Assembly (NCBI GenBank): GCA_024409235.1
Contig: JAKSUA010000006.1
Span: 1-64,000 of the forward strand
Length of the DNA: 64,000 bases
Direction: 5' to 3'
Source: Bacteroidales bacterium
GTDB lineage: Bacteria; Bacteroidota; Bacteroidia; Bacteroidales; UBA1715
Both the position numbers and the translations under genes were made by a program. Below, one piece after another: positions 52,518-61,150 of the stretch. The notes under the pieces are model-generated. The model was not told the DNA's origin, did no database searches, and was given only the letters and a program-made list of their open reading frames with translations. Every line of letters starts with the position of its first letter. The first letter of the stretch is position 1.

Positions 52518-52949
52518 TTATTTAAAAGACTCGAAAGATGGATTTTTTAATCTATTACCTTTGTCGTCCCAAAGTTTCTGGTCAATGTTTTTGTCGTTGC
52601 GGTAGGTGATTTCTTTTGCTACCTGACCGTTCTGATGCCAGAAATAGGTTGTACCTTCTTTTTTATTTTCGTGATAAGTAGATTCTCTTTTCTTTTCTCC
52701 TGTAGAATACCAGTAAACCCAAGTTCCTTCTTTTTTACCGTCGGCATACTCTCCGATAAGGCCGATTTTTCCGTTAGGATGTTTTGCGAATACTTTGCCA
52801 GTGTATGGAGCTCCGTCAAGATATGCAACTTCAATATCTTCTCTTCCTACTGTAATCCACTTTGTTGTAAGTTTAGAAAGCTCAACATTTTGTGAAAATG
52901 CACCAAGAGAAACTAATGAAATTACTATTGTAATCAAAAATCTTTTCAT
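52518..52949 (-). CDS. Secreted MORN-repeat protein
   Basis: A 143-residue protein with a signal peptide (ending GAFSQ at residue 20). Three or four MORN-2-type repeats follow, such as HPNGKIGLIGEYADGKKEG, YSTGEKKRESTYHENKKEG and HQNGQVAKEITYRNDK. Each repeat makes a short beta-hairpin. These often act as scaffolds, and no function is known here. It is the first gene of the run that continues through ppx and pcm. Confidence 0.8.
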   Translation of the reverse strand: MKRFLITIVISLVSLGAFSQNVELSKLTTKWITVGREDIEVAYLDGAPYTGKVFAKHPNGKIGLIGEYADGKKEGTWVYWYSTGEKKRESTYHENKKEGTTYFWHQNGQVAKEITYRNDKNIDQKLWDDKGNRLKNPSFESFK

Positions 52950-53045
52950 TTTTCTGATTTTTATATCTAATCTGCAATATTAAAAATTAAAATCGATTTT
53001 ATATCATTCAAACTCAAAAAAATTATAAAAAAGAGAAACTAATCT

Positions 53046-53053
53046 TATATTTG
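53046..53053 (+). promoter_or_regulatory. -7 box (TATATTTG) of the M48 peptidase gene
   Basis: TATATTTG, 24 bases before ATG 53078, which supports this start over the farther one at 53051. No -33 match was found at the normal spacing. Confidence 0.5.
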
Positions 53054-53077
53054 CATATAAATCATAAAACAAGAACG

Positions 53078-54328
53078 ATGAATTCTACTATTTTATTTTG
53101 GATTGTTATTACAATTATTGTTGTTGACTATGCGTTGGAGCGAATTTTAGATGCATTGAATGGAAAAATGCGTGGCTCTAAAATTCCTGAAGAAGTTTCT
53201 GATATTTATAATGAGGATGATTACCAAAAACAGCAGAACTATGAATTGGCAAAATCAAAGATAAGTTTCTGGATTAGTTCTGTAAGTTTTGCTCTCATAA
53301 TGGTTTTATTTTTTGTTGATGGCTTTGCTCTGTTAGATCAATGGATAACGACACTGAATTTCGGCTCTATCATATCTGGATTGTTGTTTTTCGGAATTTT
53401 GTTCCTTTTGTCTGATATACTTGAAACTCCATTTGAATGGTACAATATTTTTGTTATAGAGGAAAAATTCGGTTTTAATAAAATGACTCCAAAGATTTTT
53501 ATTATGGATAAAATAAAATCTTTGTGTTTGTCTGCTGTTGTTGGCGGTGGCTTGCTTGCAGGATTGATGTGGCTGATTTCCGTGTTTGGTGAGAGTTTTT
53601 GGGTAATAGCATGGGTTGCGGTATCTGTTTTCTTAATATTTGTGTATATGTTTTATTCCACATTGATAGTTCCTTTGTTTAACAAACAGACTCCGTTGGA
53701 GGATGGTGAATTGAAAGATGCAATATTTTCTTTCAGTCAGAAGGCAGGTTTTGAACTGGATAATATTTATGTGATTGACGGTTCAAAACGTTCTACAAAG
53801 GCTAATGCGTATTTCAGTGGGTTAGGGGTAAAAAAACGTATAGTGCTGTATGATACATTAATACAGGAACTTACAGTTCCAGAAATTGTTGCTGTATTAG
53901 CCCATGAAATTGGACATTACAAAAAGAAACATACTATTATGATGTTATGTTCTTCTGTTCTGCAAATGGGTGTTATTTTATATTTGTTCGGATTATTTTT
54001 GGCAGAGCCTGCATTTACACAGGTTTTAGGAATTGATTATTCTCCTGAAAAAAGTTATGCTTCATTCTATGTGTTCAGTATTTTGTTTACTCCAATTTCT
54101 TTTTTCATTGGTTTGGCATTAAACGCATTTTCTCGCAAAAATGAATACCAGGCCGATAGATTTTCCGGTGAAAATTATTCTCCTGAAGAATTAGAGTCTG
54201 CATTAAAGAAACTTACTAAATCAAGTCTGTCTAACTTAACTCCTCATTCTTGGTATGTTTTTTGTTACTACTCACATCCAACGCTATATCAAAGAATTAA
54301 AGCGTTGAGAAACATTAAAAATGAGTAG
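53078..54328 (+). CDS. M48-family (Ste24/HtpX-like) membrane metallopeptidase
   Basis: A 416-residue protein with about six to seven membrane helices and the zinc motif AHEIGHYKKKH. A distant Glu ligand lies in NEYQADRF. The layout (N-terminal TM domain, loop with YFSGLGVKKRIVLYDTLI, then HEIGH) is that of the CaaX/Ste24 endopeptidases. It is probably involved in membrane-protein quality control. The M48 stop is followed after two bases by the DciA gene. Confidence 0.9.
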   Translation: MNSTILFWIVITIIVVDYALERILDALNGKMRGSKIPEEVSDIYNEDDYQKQQNYELAKSKISFWISSVSFALIMVLFFVDGFALLDQWITTLNFGSIISGLLFFGILFLLSDILETPFEWYNIFVIEEKFGFNKMTPKIFIMDKIKSLCLSAVVGGGLLAGLMWLISVFGESFWVIAWVAVSVFLIFVYMFYSTLIVPLFNKQTPLEDGELKDAIFSFSQKAGFELDNIYVIDGSKRSTKANAYFSGLGVKKRIVLYDTLIQELTVPEIVAVLAHEIGHYKKKHTIMMLCSSVLQMGVILYLFGLFLAEPAFTQVLGIDYSPEKSYASFYVFSILFTPISFFIGLALNAFSRKNEYQADRFSGENYSPEELESALKKLTKSSLSNLTPHSWYVFCYYSHPTLYQRIKALRNIKNE

Positions 54329-54330
54329 GT

Positions 54331-54660
54331 ATGGAAAATCAAACAAAATTCTCGTCGTGGAAATCTGCAATGAACAATGTTCGGATGCAGAAGAAAACGT
54401 TTGACAAGAATCCAATCTTTATTCATCCTTCAATTTTTGTAAGAATGGAGGAACTGGCTATAAAACAAAAGTGGAAGGAAGTTGTGGGGGATTTGTTCGC
54501 AAAACATGCAACGTTAATAACTATTGAAAATGAAATTTTGTATGTTACAGTGAATTCTGCGGCAATCAAGCATGAGTTAACGATGAACAAGTCTAATATT
54601 ATTACACGGATGAATAATGAACTTGGGAAGATTGCAGTAAGAGATATTATAATGCGGTAA
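54331..54660 (+). CDS. dciA: DciA-like (DUF721) helicase-loading protein
   Basis: A 109-residue protein with the DUF721 motif KWKEVVGDLFAKHATLITIENEILYVTV followed by AAIKHELTMNKSNII. DciA is the ancestral loader of DnaB in bacteria without DnaC/DnaI. DnaB itself is encoded at 15502. The match is through the domain's central part and is moderately long. It is the last gene of the short M48-dciA transcript. Confidence 0.8.
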   Translation: MENQTKFSSWKSAMNNVRMQKKTFDKNPIFIHPSIFVRMEELAIKQKWKEVVGDLFAKHATLITIENEILYVTVNSAAIKHELTMNKSNIITRMNNELGKIAVRDIIMR

Positions 54661-54749
54661 TTGTTATAAAAGTGTTAATATATTTGGCGTGTAACGTAAA
54701 ATCGAAAAGAAAAAATAACTAAATTTGGCTCACTTAAAATTGATAAAAA

Positions 54750-55250
54750 ATGAAAAAGTTACTAAGTATTTTATTCGTAGTTGTATTAGGACTTGTTAGT
54801 TCTAATGTATTTGCACAAAACAACTGTTTAAATTTTCATAAACAAAAATGTCAGTCTTATGCGTCTAAGGGTTATATCATGTCAAATGATTCTCGTAGTG
54901 CGATATTGAGAAAAGGACAAACTTCAGAGTTTAGAATTACAATTTACCAAGGTAAAGATTATAGAATTTCTGTTTGTGCAGATGAAGTTAATCTTGGTAG
55001 CACAGTTCACTTGAGATTGATTGACTACGATACGGATGAATTGTTGTATGATAACAAAGATTTCAATTATGTGAAAGATTTCGAATTCACTGTTGTTCAA
55101 ACTCGTACAATAAAAATTTCAATTGAAATACCAGAAGATCAAACTCAAAAAGCTTCTGCTAATACAACTGGTTTGATTTCTAAATCAATTAATCAAGGTT
55201 GTGTAGGTGTATTGATTGAAGAAATGAGTACTCCAAAAACTGGATTCTAA
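54750..55250 (+). CDS. Conserved secreted protein of unknown function
   Basis: A 166-residue protein with a signal peptide (residues 1-22, ending NVFAQ). The mature part has three Cys (CLNFHKQKCQ and VCADEV), a beta-rich body, and ends GCVGVLIEEMSTPKTGF. I do not recognise a domain beyond a C2/jelly-roll-like appearance (RITIYQGKDYRISVC). It is followed by a terminator and probably transcribed alone, with a TAAATTTG -7 box candidate at about 54719-54726. Confidence 0.7.
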   Translation: MKKLLSILFVVVLGLVSSNVFAQNNCLNFHKQKCQSYASKGYIMSNDSRSAILRKGQTSEFRITIYQGKDYRISVCADEVNLGSTVHLRLIDYDTDELLYDNKDFNYVKDFEFTVVQTRTIKISIEIPEDQTQKASANTTGLISKSINQGCVGVLIEEMSTPKTGF

Positions 55251-55268
55251 AATTGTAAAACAAATAGT

Positions 55269-55305
55269 AAAGGCATCGTTTTCCATAAAGCGATGCCTTT
55301 TTTTA
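55269..55305 (+). terminator. Rho-independent terminator after the secreted protein
   Basis: AAAGGCATCG (55269-55278) pairs with CGATGCCTTT (55291-55300), followed by TTTTT. It lies 18 bases past the stop and 14 bases before rlmN. Confidence 0.85.
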
Positions 55306-55318
55306 TGCTCAGAAAATC

Positions 55319-56362
55319 ATGCAGAAAAAAGATATTTTATCATTATCGTTTGACGAATTATGTAAGTCGTTGGACGAATTCGGAGAAAAGAAATTTCGTG
55401 CAACGCAGGTATATCAATGGATTTGGCAGAAACGCGTTCGTTCTTTTGAGGAAATGTCTAACATTTCCCAAGGATTGCGTGAAAAATTATCTGAAAACTT
55501 TTTCTTTCAGACTGTGAAAATTGCAAAGCCTCAAAGAAGTTCGGACGGCTCTTGTAAATTTGCTTTTGCTTTGAACGACGGAAATGTTGTTGAAGGGGTT
55601 TTGATTCCTGCAAAAGACCGAATGACTGCATGTATTTCTACGCAGGTGGGATGTGGTATGCAGTGTACGTTTTGTGCAACGGCTTCTCTTGGATTTACAA
55701 GAAATCTTACTGTTGGGGAAATAACAGATCAGTTTTTTGTAATGGACAAAATTGCACGTGAACAGGAAGGAAAAGCTATCTCGAATATCGTGTATATGGG
55801 AATGGGAGAACCATTGATGAACTATTCGGCTGTAATGGATTCAATAGCATGTTTGACAAATCCACAGACAGTGGGACTAGCTCCTTCTAGAATAACGTTG
55901 TCAACTTCAGGAATTATTAAGAATATTATAAAACTAGCAGACGATAAATTCGCCTGTAATCTTGCTGTTTCGTTACATGCTCCCAAAGATATGCTGCGTT
56001 CTCAGATTATGCCTATAAACAAAACAAATCCTATAGCTAAGCTAAGTGATGCGTTGGCATATTATCATGAAAAGACTGGAGGACGAATTACAATAGAATA
56101 TCTGTTATTGAAAGGTGTGAATGATTCTATTCAAAATGCACGTGATTTAGCTGAATTCACAAAACGTTTCCCTGTAAAAATAAATGTAATTGAATATAAT
56201 CCTCATGACGCTTCATCTTATAAGAAATCAGACAGACAGACTTTAGACGAATTCGTTGGATTTCTAAAAAAACTGAATTTGATAGTGAATGTTCGCTATT
56301 CAAAAGGGAAGGATATTGCTGCTGCTTGCGGACAGTTGGCTGCAAAAAATAAAAAGAAGTAA
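55319..56362 (+). CDS. rlmN: Dual-specificity rRNA/tRNA methyltransferase RlmN
   Basis: A 347-residue radical SAM enzyme. The cluster motif CGMQCTFCATA (three Cys) is followed by NIVYMGMGEPLMNY, SRITLSTSGI and the late VRYSKGKDIAAACGQL with the methylated Cys near the C-terminus. It methylates adenosine C2 in 23S rRNA and in some tRNAs. The start directly follows the terminator of the preceding gene. Confidence 0.95.
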   Translation: MQKKDILSLSFDELCKSLDEFGEKKFRATQVYQWIWQKRVRSFEEMSNISQGLREKLSENFFFQTVKIAKPQRSSDGSCKFAFALNDGNVVEGVLIPAKDRMTACISTQVGCGMQCTFCATASLGFTRNLTVGEITDQFFVMDKIAREQEGKAISNIVYMGMGEPLMNYSAVMDSIACLTNPQTVGLAPSRITLSTSGIIKNIIKLADDKFACNLAVSLHAPKDMLRSQIMPINKTNPIAKLSDALAYYHEKTGGRITIEYLLLKGVNDSIQNARDLAEFTKRFPVKINVIEYNPHDASSYKKSDRQTLDEFVGFLKKLNLIVNVRYSKGKDIAAACGQLAAKNKKK

Positions 56363-56479
56363 GTTTATAAAACAAAATTCTATAAGGCTAATTTTCGTTT
56401 ACGTATTATCGCAAAAGCCACTGACTTTAAATATTTTTATTTGCTTGTGTTTTGTGGTATTTGTTTATAAATGTTGTGG

Positions 56480-56510
56480 TTGCAACATATTGTAGCGTTT
56501 TCTACATTTG
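56480..56510 (+). promoter_or_regulatory. Promoter of the RhuM-like pseudogene
   Basis: TTG at 56480-56482 (GTTG), 20 bases, TACATTTG at 56503-56510. A GTTGCAAC palindrome overlaps the -33 element. The promoter looks intact although the gene is broken. Confidence 0.5.
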
Positions 56511-56528
56511 TACCAGAGTAAAAACACA

Positions 56529-57422
56529 ATGAAAGAAACGCAACAGAATTCGCTTGAAAATAAGGGCGAGATTATTTTGTATAATCCAAATGAAACAATT
56601 AGTTTAGATGTTCGTATTGATAACGAAACGATATGGCTAAGTCAAGGTCAAATGGCAGAATTGTTTGGCTGTAGTTCTGATAATGTAGGTTTACATTTGA
56701 AAAACATTTATAAAGAATGAGAATTAGAACAACAACGAACATCCGAGTTTTTCTCGGTAGTTCGAAAAGAAGGTGGTCGTTCTGTTATGCGTCAAATAAT
56801 TCATTATAATCTAGATGCAATTCTTTCGGTTGGCTATCGAATTAGTTCAAAAAATGCCACATTATTTCGTCAGTGGGCAAATAATGTGTTAAAAGAATAT
56901 TTGCTAAAAGGATTTTCTATAAATCAACGATTAAATGATATGGAGCAAAGGTTTGATAATCGTTTTGCTGCGAATGAAACAAAACTACGCGAGCACGAAG
57001 AGAAAATTGAATTTTTTGTAAAAACGGCTTTTCTACCAAGTGAGGGGATTTATTATCAAGGTCAGATTTTTGATGCTTATAAATTTGCTAACGATTTAAT
57101 TCGTTCAGCCAGAAAGCGAATTATTTTGATAGATAATTTTGTGGATGACACCACATTGTCAATGCTTGCAAAAAGGGAAGAGAATGTTTCTGCAACAATT
57201 TACACAAATCACATTTCGCATCAGTTAGAAAAGGATTTGGAAAAATACAACAAACAATATCCTCAAATAGAAATTGTGCGGTATACAAAATCCCACGATA
57301 GATTTATTCTGATCGATAATCAGGTATATTTTGTAGGTGCTAGTTTAAAGGATTTAGGTAAAAAGATGTTTGCTTTTTGCAATTTGGAAATAACTGCTGA
57401 TGAATTTGTAAAACATTTGTAG
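56529..57422 (+). pseudogene. RhuM-family gene interrupted by an in-frame TGA
   Basis: Two segments in the same frame, 56529-56720 and 56721-57422, join as one protein if the TGA at 56718-56720 is skipped. The N-part (DVRIDNETIWLSQGQMAELFG) is RhuM-like and the junction reads NIYKE-stop-ELEQQRTSEFFSVVRKEG, exactly the order in intact relatives. After the RhuM core (NLDAILSVGYRISSKNATLF), a C-terminal part shows KRIILIDNFVDD and SHDRFILIDN, like a PLD-type or RhuM tail in which the HxK pair is only HxR. A TGA stop ends other genes here, so this is a broken gene, perhaps by one mutation (GGA to TGA). A re-initiating second half is possible from ATG 56787. Confidence 0.75.
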
Positions 57423-57544
57423 GTATCCTAGTTCTGTTTAGAATAAATATCATTTGTAAATAGTCTTATAATTAGGCATATTTCAGCCATATAATTTGGA
57501 ATTTAAAGTTTCTGATACAGGGGATGCAATACGCTGTTGATAAA

Positions 57545-57576
57545 AAACGCTGAACCAATTTCTTGATTCAGCGTTT
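57545..57576 (-). terminator. Terminator after the mannan operon
   Basis: AAACGCTGAA (57545-57554) pairs with TTCAGCGTTT (57567-57576). On the minus strand a T-rich tail follows. It lies 20 bases past the GH130 stop. Confidence 0.8.
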
Positions 57577-57596
57577 CTTTTTATAGTACTAGTTGT

Positions 57597-58586
57597 TTAG
57601 AAAACTTCTGAGTTTTTCTTCATATAATCAATCAATTCATCTACTTGGCAGAATGCTAATGCAGTGAATGTGTCGGCAGCACCATAGTAAATGCAGATAC
57701 GGCCTGTTGCAGCATCGTACAAGTTTGCACAAGGGAATGTTACATTAGGAACGAATCCGCGTGTTTCGTAGTCAACTTCTGGAGTTAGTAAGTAATCGCG
57801 TGTTCTGTACAATACTTTTGAAGGATTGTCTATGTCAAGAAGAACAGCACCATAGCTATATACATAACCATTGCAAGTGCTTGAAACACCGTGGTAGAAC
57901 AATAACCAGCCTTCTGTTGTTTCAATAGGAACTGGTCCTGCACCAACTTTCATACCTTGCCACCAGCCTTGTCCGCCGTTAGTCATCACTAATTTGTGGT
58001 GACCCCAGTGTTCCATATCTGGACTTTCGCTGATGTAGATGTTACCGAATGGAGTATGGCCTGTGTCACTTGGACGGCTTAACAACATATATTTACCATT
58101 GATTTTTCGTGGGAATAACACACCGTTACGGTTGTATGGCATCAATGGATTAGGCATTCTTACAAATGTTTTGAAATCTTTTGTTTTACCTAAACCAATA
58201 GAAGGACCTTTCATATCGTCGCACCAAGTTACATAGTATGTATCGTCAATTTTTACTACGCGTGGATCGTATGCGTAACTTGTTGGATTTGGAGTTCCGT
58301 CTTCGTTCACCCATTGAATAGGTTCTGGATTTAATTCAATATTGATACCATCTTTACTGAAACCAGAGAATAGAGTAGCGCGGCCATTGCGTTGGTCGCC
58401 ACGGAATACGCCAGCAAAAGCACCGTTGAAAGGAACTACGGCACTATTGTAAACGCGTCCTGCTGTTGGAATTGGATTCCAGTCAATGATAGGATTTTTG
58501 CTATAACGCCAAAGAATGTCTTTGCATCCTGCTGGTTTTTCTTCCCAAGGAATATTTGGAAGATTGTTTCCGATAATTGTAGCCAT
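57597..58586 (-). CDS. GH130 beta-mannoside phosphorylase
   Basis: A 329-residue five-bladed propeller enzyme. SYAYDPRVVKIDDTYYVTW holds the catalytic Asp107, and GRATLFSGFSKDGINIE, NGVLFPRK and ICIYYGAADTF are further GH130 signatures. The length fits GH130 subfamily 2 rather than the longer mannosylglucose phosphorylases. There is no signal peptide, so it should split imported mannooligosaccharides (or Man-GlcNAc) with phosphate in the cytoplasm to give mannose 1-phosphate. With GH5 enzymes and a sugar symporter in the same operon, beta-mannan is the likely source. Confidence 0.85.
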   Translation of the reverse strand: MATIIGNNLPNIPWEEKPAGCKDILWRYSKNPIIDWNPIPTAGRVYNSAVVPFNGAFAGVFRGDQRNGRATLFSGFSKDGINIELNPEPIQWVNEDGTPNPTSYAYDPRVVKIDDTYYVTWCDDMKGPSIGLGKTKDFKTFVRMPNPLMPYNRNGVLFPRKINGKYMLLSRPSDTGHTPFGNIYISESPDMEHWGHHKLVMTNGGQGWWQGMKVGAGPVPIETTEGWLLFYHGVSSTCNGYVYSYGAVLLDIDNPSKVLYRTRDYLLTPEVDYETRGFVPNVTFPCANLYDAATGRICIYYGAADTFTALAFCQVDELIDYMKKNSEVF

Positions 58587-58614
58587 AATATTGTATTTAA
58601 TTAGATTTTCTTAA

Positions 58615-60084
58615 TTATTTATTTGCAGCTTCGCGTCTAATTTTTAGGTCTGATTGAATACCTTCCATTGTTTGTTCGTCAAGTTTGTAGAAGAATTTAA
58701 GAATGAAAAGAGCTATAACACCTGCAACAACAGGAATGATACTCATCATAGCTTTCAATCCGAAAAGAGTATCTTCGTTTTGGATTTCGTTGGCAACGAA
58801 ACCAGTTGCTTGAAGAATTACCATAGAAATCATACCGCCGATAGCCCAACCAAGTTTGTTAGACATAATTGACGCAGAGAATACAAGACCGTCTGCGCGA
58901 GTTCCATTTTTCCATTCTGAATAATCGGCTGTGTCAGCATACATTACCCAAAGTAATGATGAAATAGGTCCGCCACAAATAGATCCGATTCCTTGGAACA
59001 ACAAGATTAGGAACATATTTTCTGGATTCAAGAAGATGAATGAACCTGTGCAGATTATTGAAACTAATAACAAAATAACGCACGCGCGTTTTCTTCCGAA
59101 CATTTTTGAAAACCAAGGCACTGCAAGTACACCAACCAATGATAACAATTGTCCTAATGTGTTGAAAATTGATGCCAATGTTTCAAAACCGAATGTTTCG
59201 TTTTCTATTGGTGTTTCACGGAATACATTAAGAAGGCTTGTCAACCAAGAAACTTCTTGTGTTCCAATGTAATATTTGAAATAATGTGTGGTTACATTTA
59301 AACGAATACAGTTGTACAAAATGAAAAGTATTGTTACGATAAATAATAACACCCAAGGTTTATTGTGTACAATGTCTAACAAATCTTTGGAAACGGCTGT
59401 CTTTTCTTCTGAAATAGGTTTTACGCGTTCTTTAACGGCAAAGAAAGTAATTGCAAAACAAGCAATTGCTGCAATTGCATATACTATCATTGTGTAACTC
59501 CAACCAGATTGTTGTGCTTGAATTACGGCTTCTTTTGATGCACCTTCGTCAACGCTGCCGAAGTATGCAGCAAGTGGAAGTGCTGTTGCCGATACGATTA
59601 TACCGCCAAGATATGCGCCAACGAATTTGTACGATGATGCTTGGGTTCTGTCGTCAGCATCGGCGCTGATTACGCTAAGAAGTGAAGTGTAAGGAATGTT
59701 TACAGTTGAATACAAACACATAAACAAGATAAATGTTGCATATGCGTAAACAATGTTTCCTAGTTCACCGAATGCTGGCGTTGTAAATGCTGCAATTGCA
59801 GCAACAGATAGAGGAACTGCACCAAACACGATATATGGGCGGAATTTACCCCAACGAGTTTCTGTTCTATCGGCTGCCATACCTACGAATACATCAAAAA
59901 ATGCATCTATAATACGGGAAATTAAGAACATTGTTCCTGCTACGGCAGGTGCTAAACCAAATACATCTGTGTAGAAGTATGATAAATAAAATGTGATTGT
60001 TTGCCAGAATAGGCAAGAACCAAGGTCGCCAAATCCATAACAGATTTTTTCGCCTAATTTAGGTCTGTTGTTAAGTAAGTCCAT
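58615..60084 (-). CDS. GPH-family sugar:cation symporter
   Basis: A 489-residue protein with twelve predicted membrane helices. GFGDLGSCLFWQTITFYLSYF near the start and the loop DRTETRWGKFRPYI after helices 2-3 are the glycoside-pentoside-hexuronide symporter motifs. It should import sugars released outside, using a cation gradient. It lies between the GH5 genes and GH130. The product is the likely inner-membrane entry point for mannooligosaccharides. Confidence 0.9.
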   Translation of the reverse strand: MDLLNNRPKLGEKICYGFGDLGSCLFWQTITFYLSYFYTDVFGLAPAVAGTMFLISRIIDAFFDVFVGMAADRTETRWGKFRPYIVFGAVPLSVAAIAAFTTPAFGELGNIVYAYATFILFMCLYSTVNIPYTSLLSVISADADDRTQASSYKFVGAYLGGIIVSATALPLAAYFGSVDEGASKEAVIQAQQSGWSYTMIVYAIAAIACFAITFFAVKERVKPISEEKTAVSKDLLDIVHNKPWVLLFIVTILFILYNCIRLNVTTHYFKYYIGTQEVSWLTSLLNVFRETPIENETFGFETLASIFNTLGQLLSLVGVLAVPWFSKMFGRKRACVILLLVSIICTGSFIFLNPENMFLILLFQGIGSICGGPISSLLWVMYADTADYSEWKNGTRADGLVFSASIMSNKLGWAIGGMISMVILQATGFVANEIQNEDTLFGLKAMMSIIPVVAGVIALFILKFFYKLDEQTMEGIQSDLKIRREAANK

Positions 60085-60091
60085 ATAGTAT

Positions 60092-61150
60092 TTATTTGTT
60101 TTTTAATGTTTTTGAAAATGCTTTTGCTCCGGGTCCAAATGTCTTTATTGTCCCGAAATCTCCAACTCCGGCTCCATTTGATGTCCAAGGATATACACCT
60201 GAATATCCTAATAGATAGGGAAGTTTGTAGATTTCTTCGTATGAAATGGGAAACCCGTAGATTGTGTTGTTTCCTGGAGTTTCTCCTATAATACAAGGTT
60301 TATCTTGTAGTCCCCAGTATTCAGGATTTTTGTGGAATGGATTATCGAATTGATTCGTCCATTCATAGTAATGGATTTGCCAAAAGTCCATATAGGCTAA
60401 CGAATCCATTGTTATTTCTTGTAATGCTTTGTCGCTCCATTTGTTGCCTTCAAATCTGTCGCTGCTCCATTTTACCGCTGCACTTCCAACTGTTGCAAAT
60501 ATTGGTGAATCTACAGAATGTATAGTTGCTGCGCACATACCAATAAACATTTGCATATAATCCCATTCTAAACCGCCATATTTTTTGTGTTCGTGGGTCC
60601 ACTCAGGTTCATTGCAAATATCTATGGCAAAGAAATATGGATTGTCTTTGTAGCGTTCCAACAATGGTTTTAAGAACACATCGCAGTATAGCTGAACTTT
60701 CTGTGTGCAACCAAGCATAGTCAGCCAATTTTCTGATTCTTTCTTTGTGTTGTCAAGATTGTCAAACGAAGAAATTGTGGCGATAATGTAGATTTTGTGT
60801 TTTGCTGCTTTCGTCATCATATCGTCAAGATCACTCCAAAATTGTGCAGATGCAGGTTGTGCAAAACCTTCTTTATCAACCGTAGGTTGACCGGCAGCAT
60901 CGCAACTAATCCATATTCGTGAACTGTTTATACCGTTTTCTTCCAATCTTGCAAATTCATCTTCCCAAAATTGAGGGTTGTATTTCCCTCCAAAGTCATT
61001 CCAATTATCCCAAGGGGTATTGGTTCCTATAAAGAAAAATGGCTTTCCGTCTTTTAGGAATTGATTTCCGGAAATGGAAATTCTTTGTTGCCCAAAAACT
61101 GAACAACAAAGAATTGTAAGTGAATATATTAGAGATATAATTCGTGTCAT
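60092..61150 (-). CDS. Secreted GH5 glycoside hydrolase (beta-mannanase type)
   Basis: A 352-residue protein with a signal peptide (residues 1-20, ending CSVFG). The (beta/alpha)8 GH5 fold carries the acid/base Glu181 (DICNEPEW) and the nucleophile Glu290 (CIIGETPG). NWNDFGGKYNPQFWEDE and ISSFDNLDN fit GH5 mannan-active enzymes. It cleaves mannan or mannooligosaccharides outside the cytoplasm. Start overlaps the stop of the large GH5 gene by one base, so the two are translated together. It has no T9SS domain, so it is probably periplasmic. Confidence 0.85.
   Translation of the reverse strand: MTRIISLIYSLTILCCSVFGQQRISISGNQFLKDGKPFFFIGTNTPWDNWNDFGGKYNPQFWEDEFARLEENGINSSRIWISCDAAGQPTVDKEGFAQPASAQFWSDLDDMMTKAAKHKIYIIATISSFDNLDNTKKESENWLTMLGCTQKVQLYCDVFLKPLLERYKDNPYFFAIDICNEPEWTHEHKKYGGLEWDYMQMFIGMCAATIHSVDSPIFATVGSAAVKWSSDRFEGNKWSDKALQEITMDSLAYMDFWQIHYYEWTNQFDNPFHKNPEYWGLQDKPCIIGETPGNNTIYGFPISYEEIYKLPYLLGYSGVYPWTSNGAGVGDFGTIKTFGPGAKAFSKTLKNK

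Noticed and set aside
56718-56720. TGA read as an amino acid
   Set aside because: TGA ends other intact genes here (for example 40313-40315), so a single broken gene is the simpler view.
57423-57596. Extra gene between RhuM and GH130
   Set aside because: Only short frames and the operon terminator are present.
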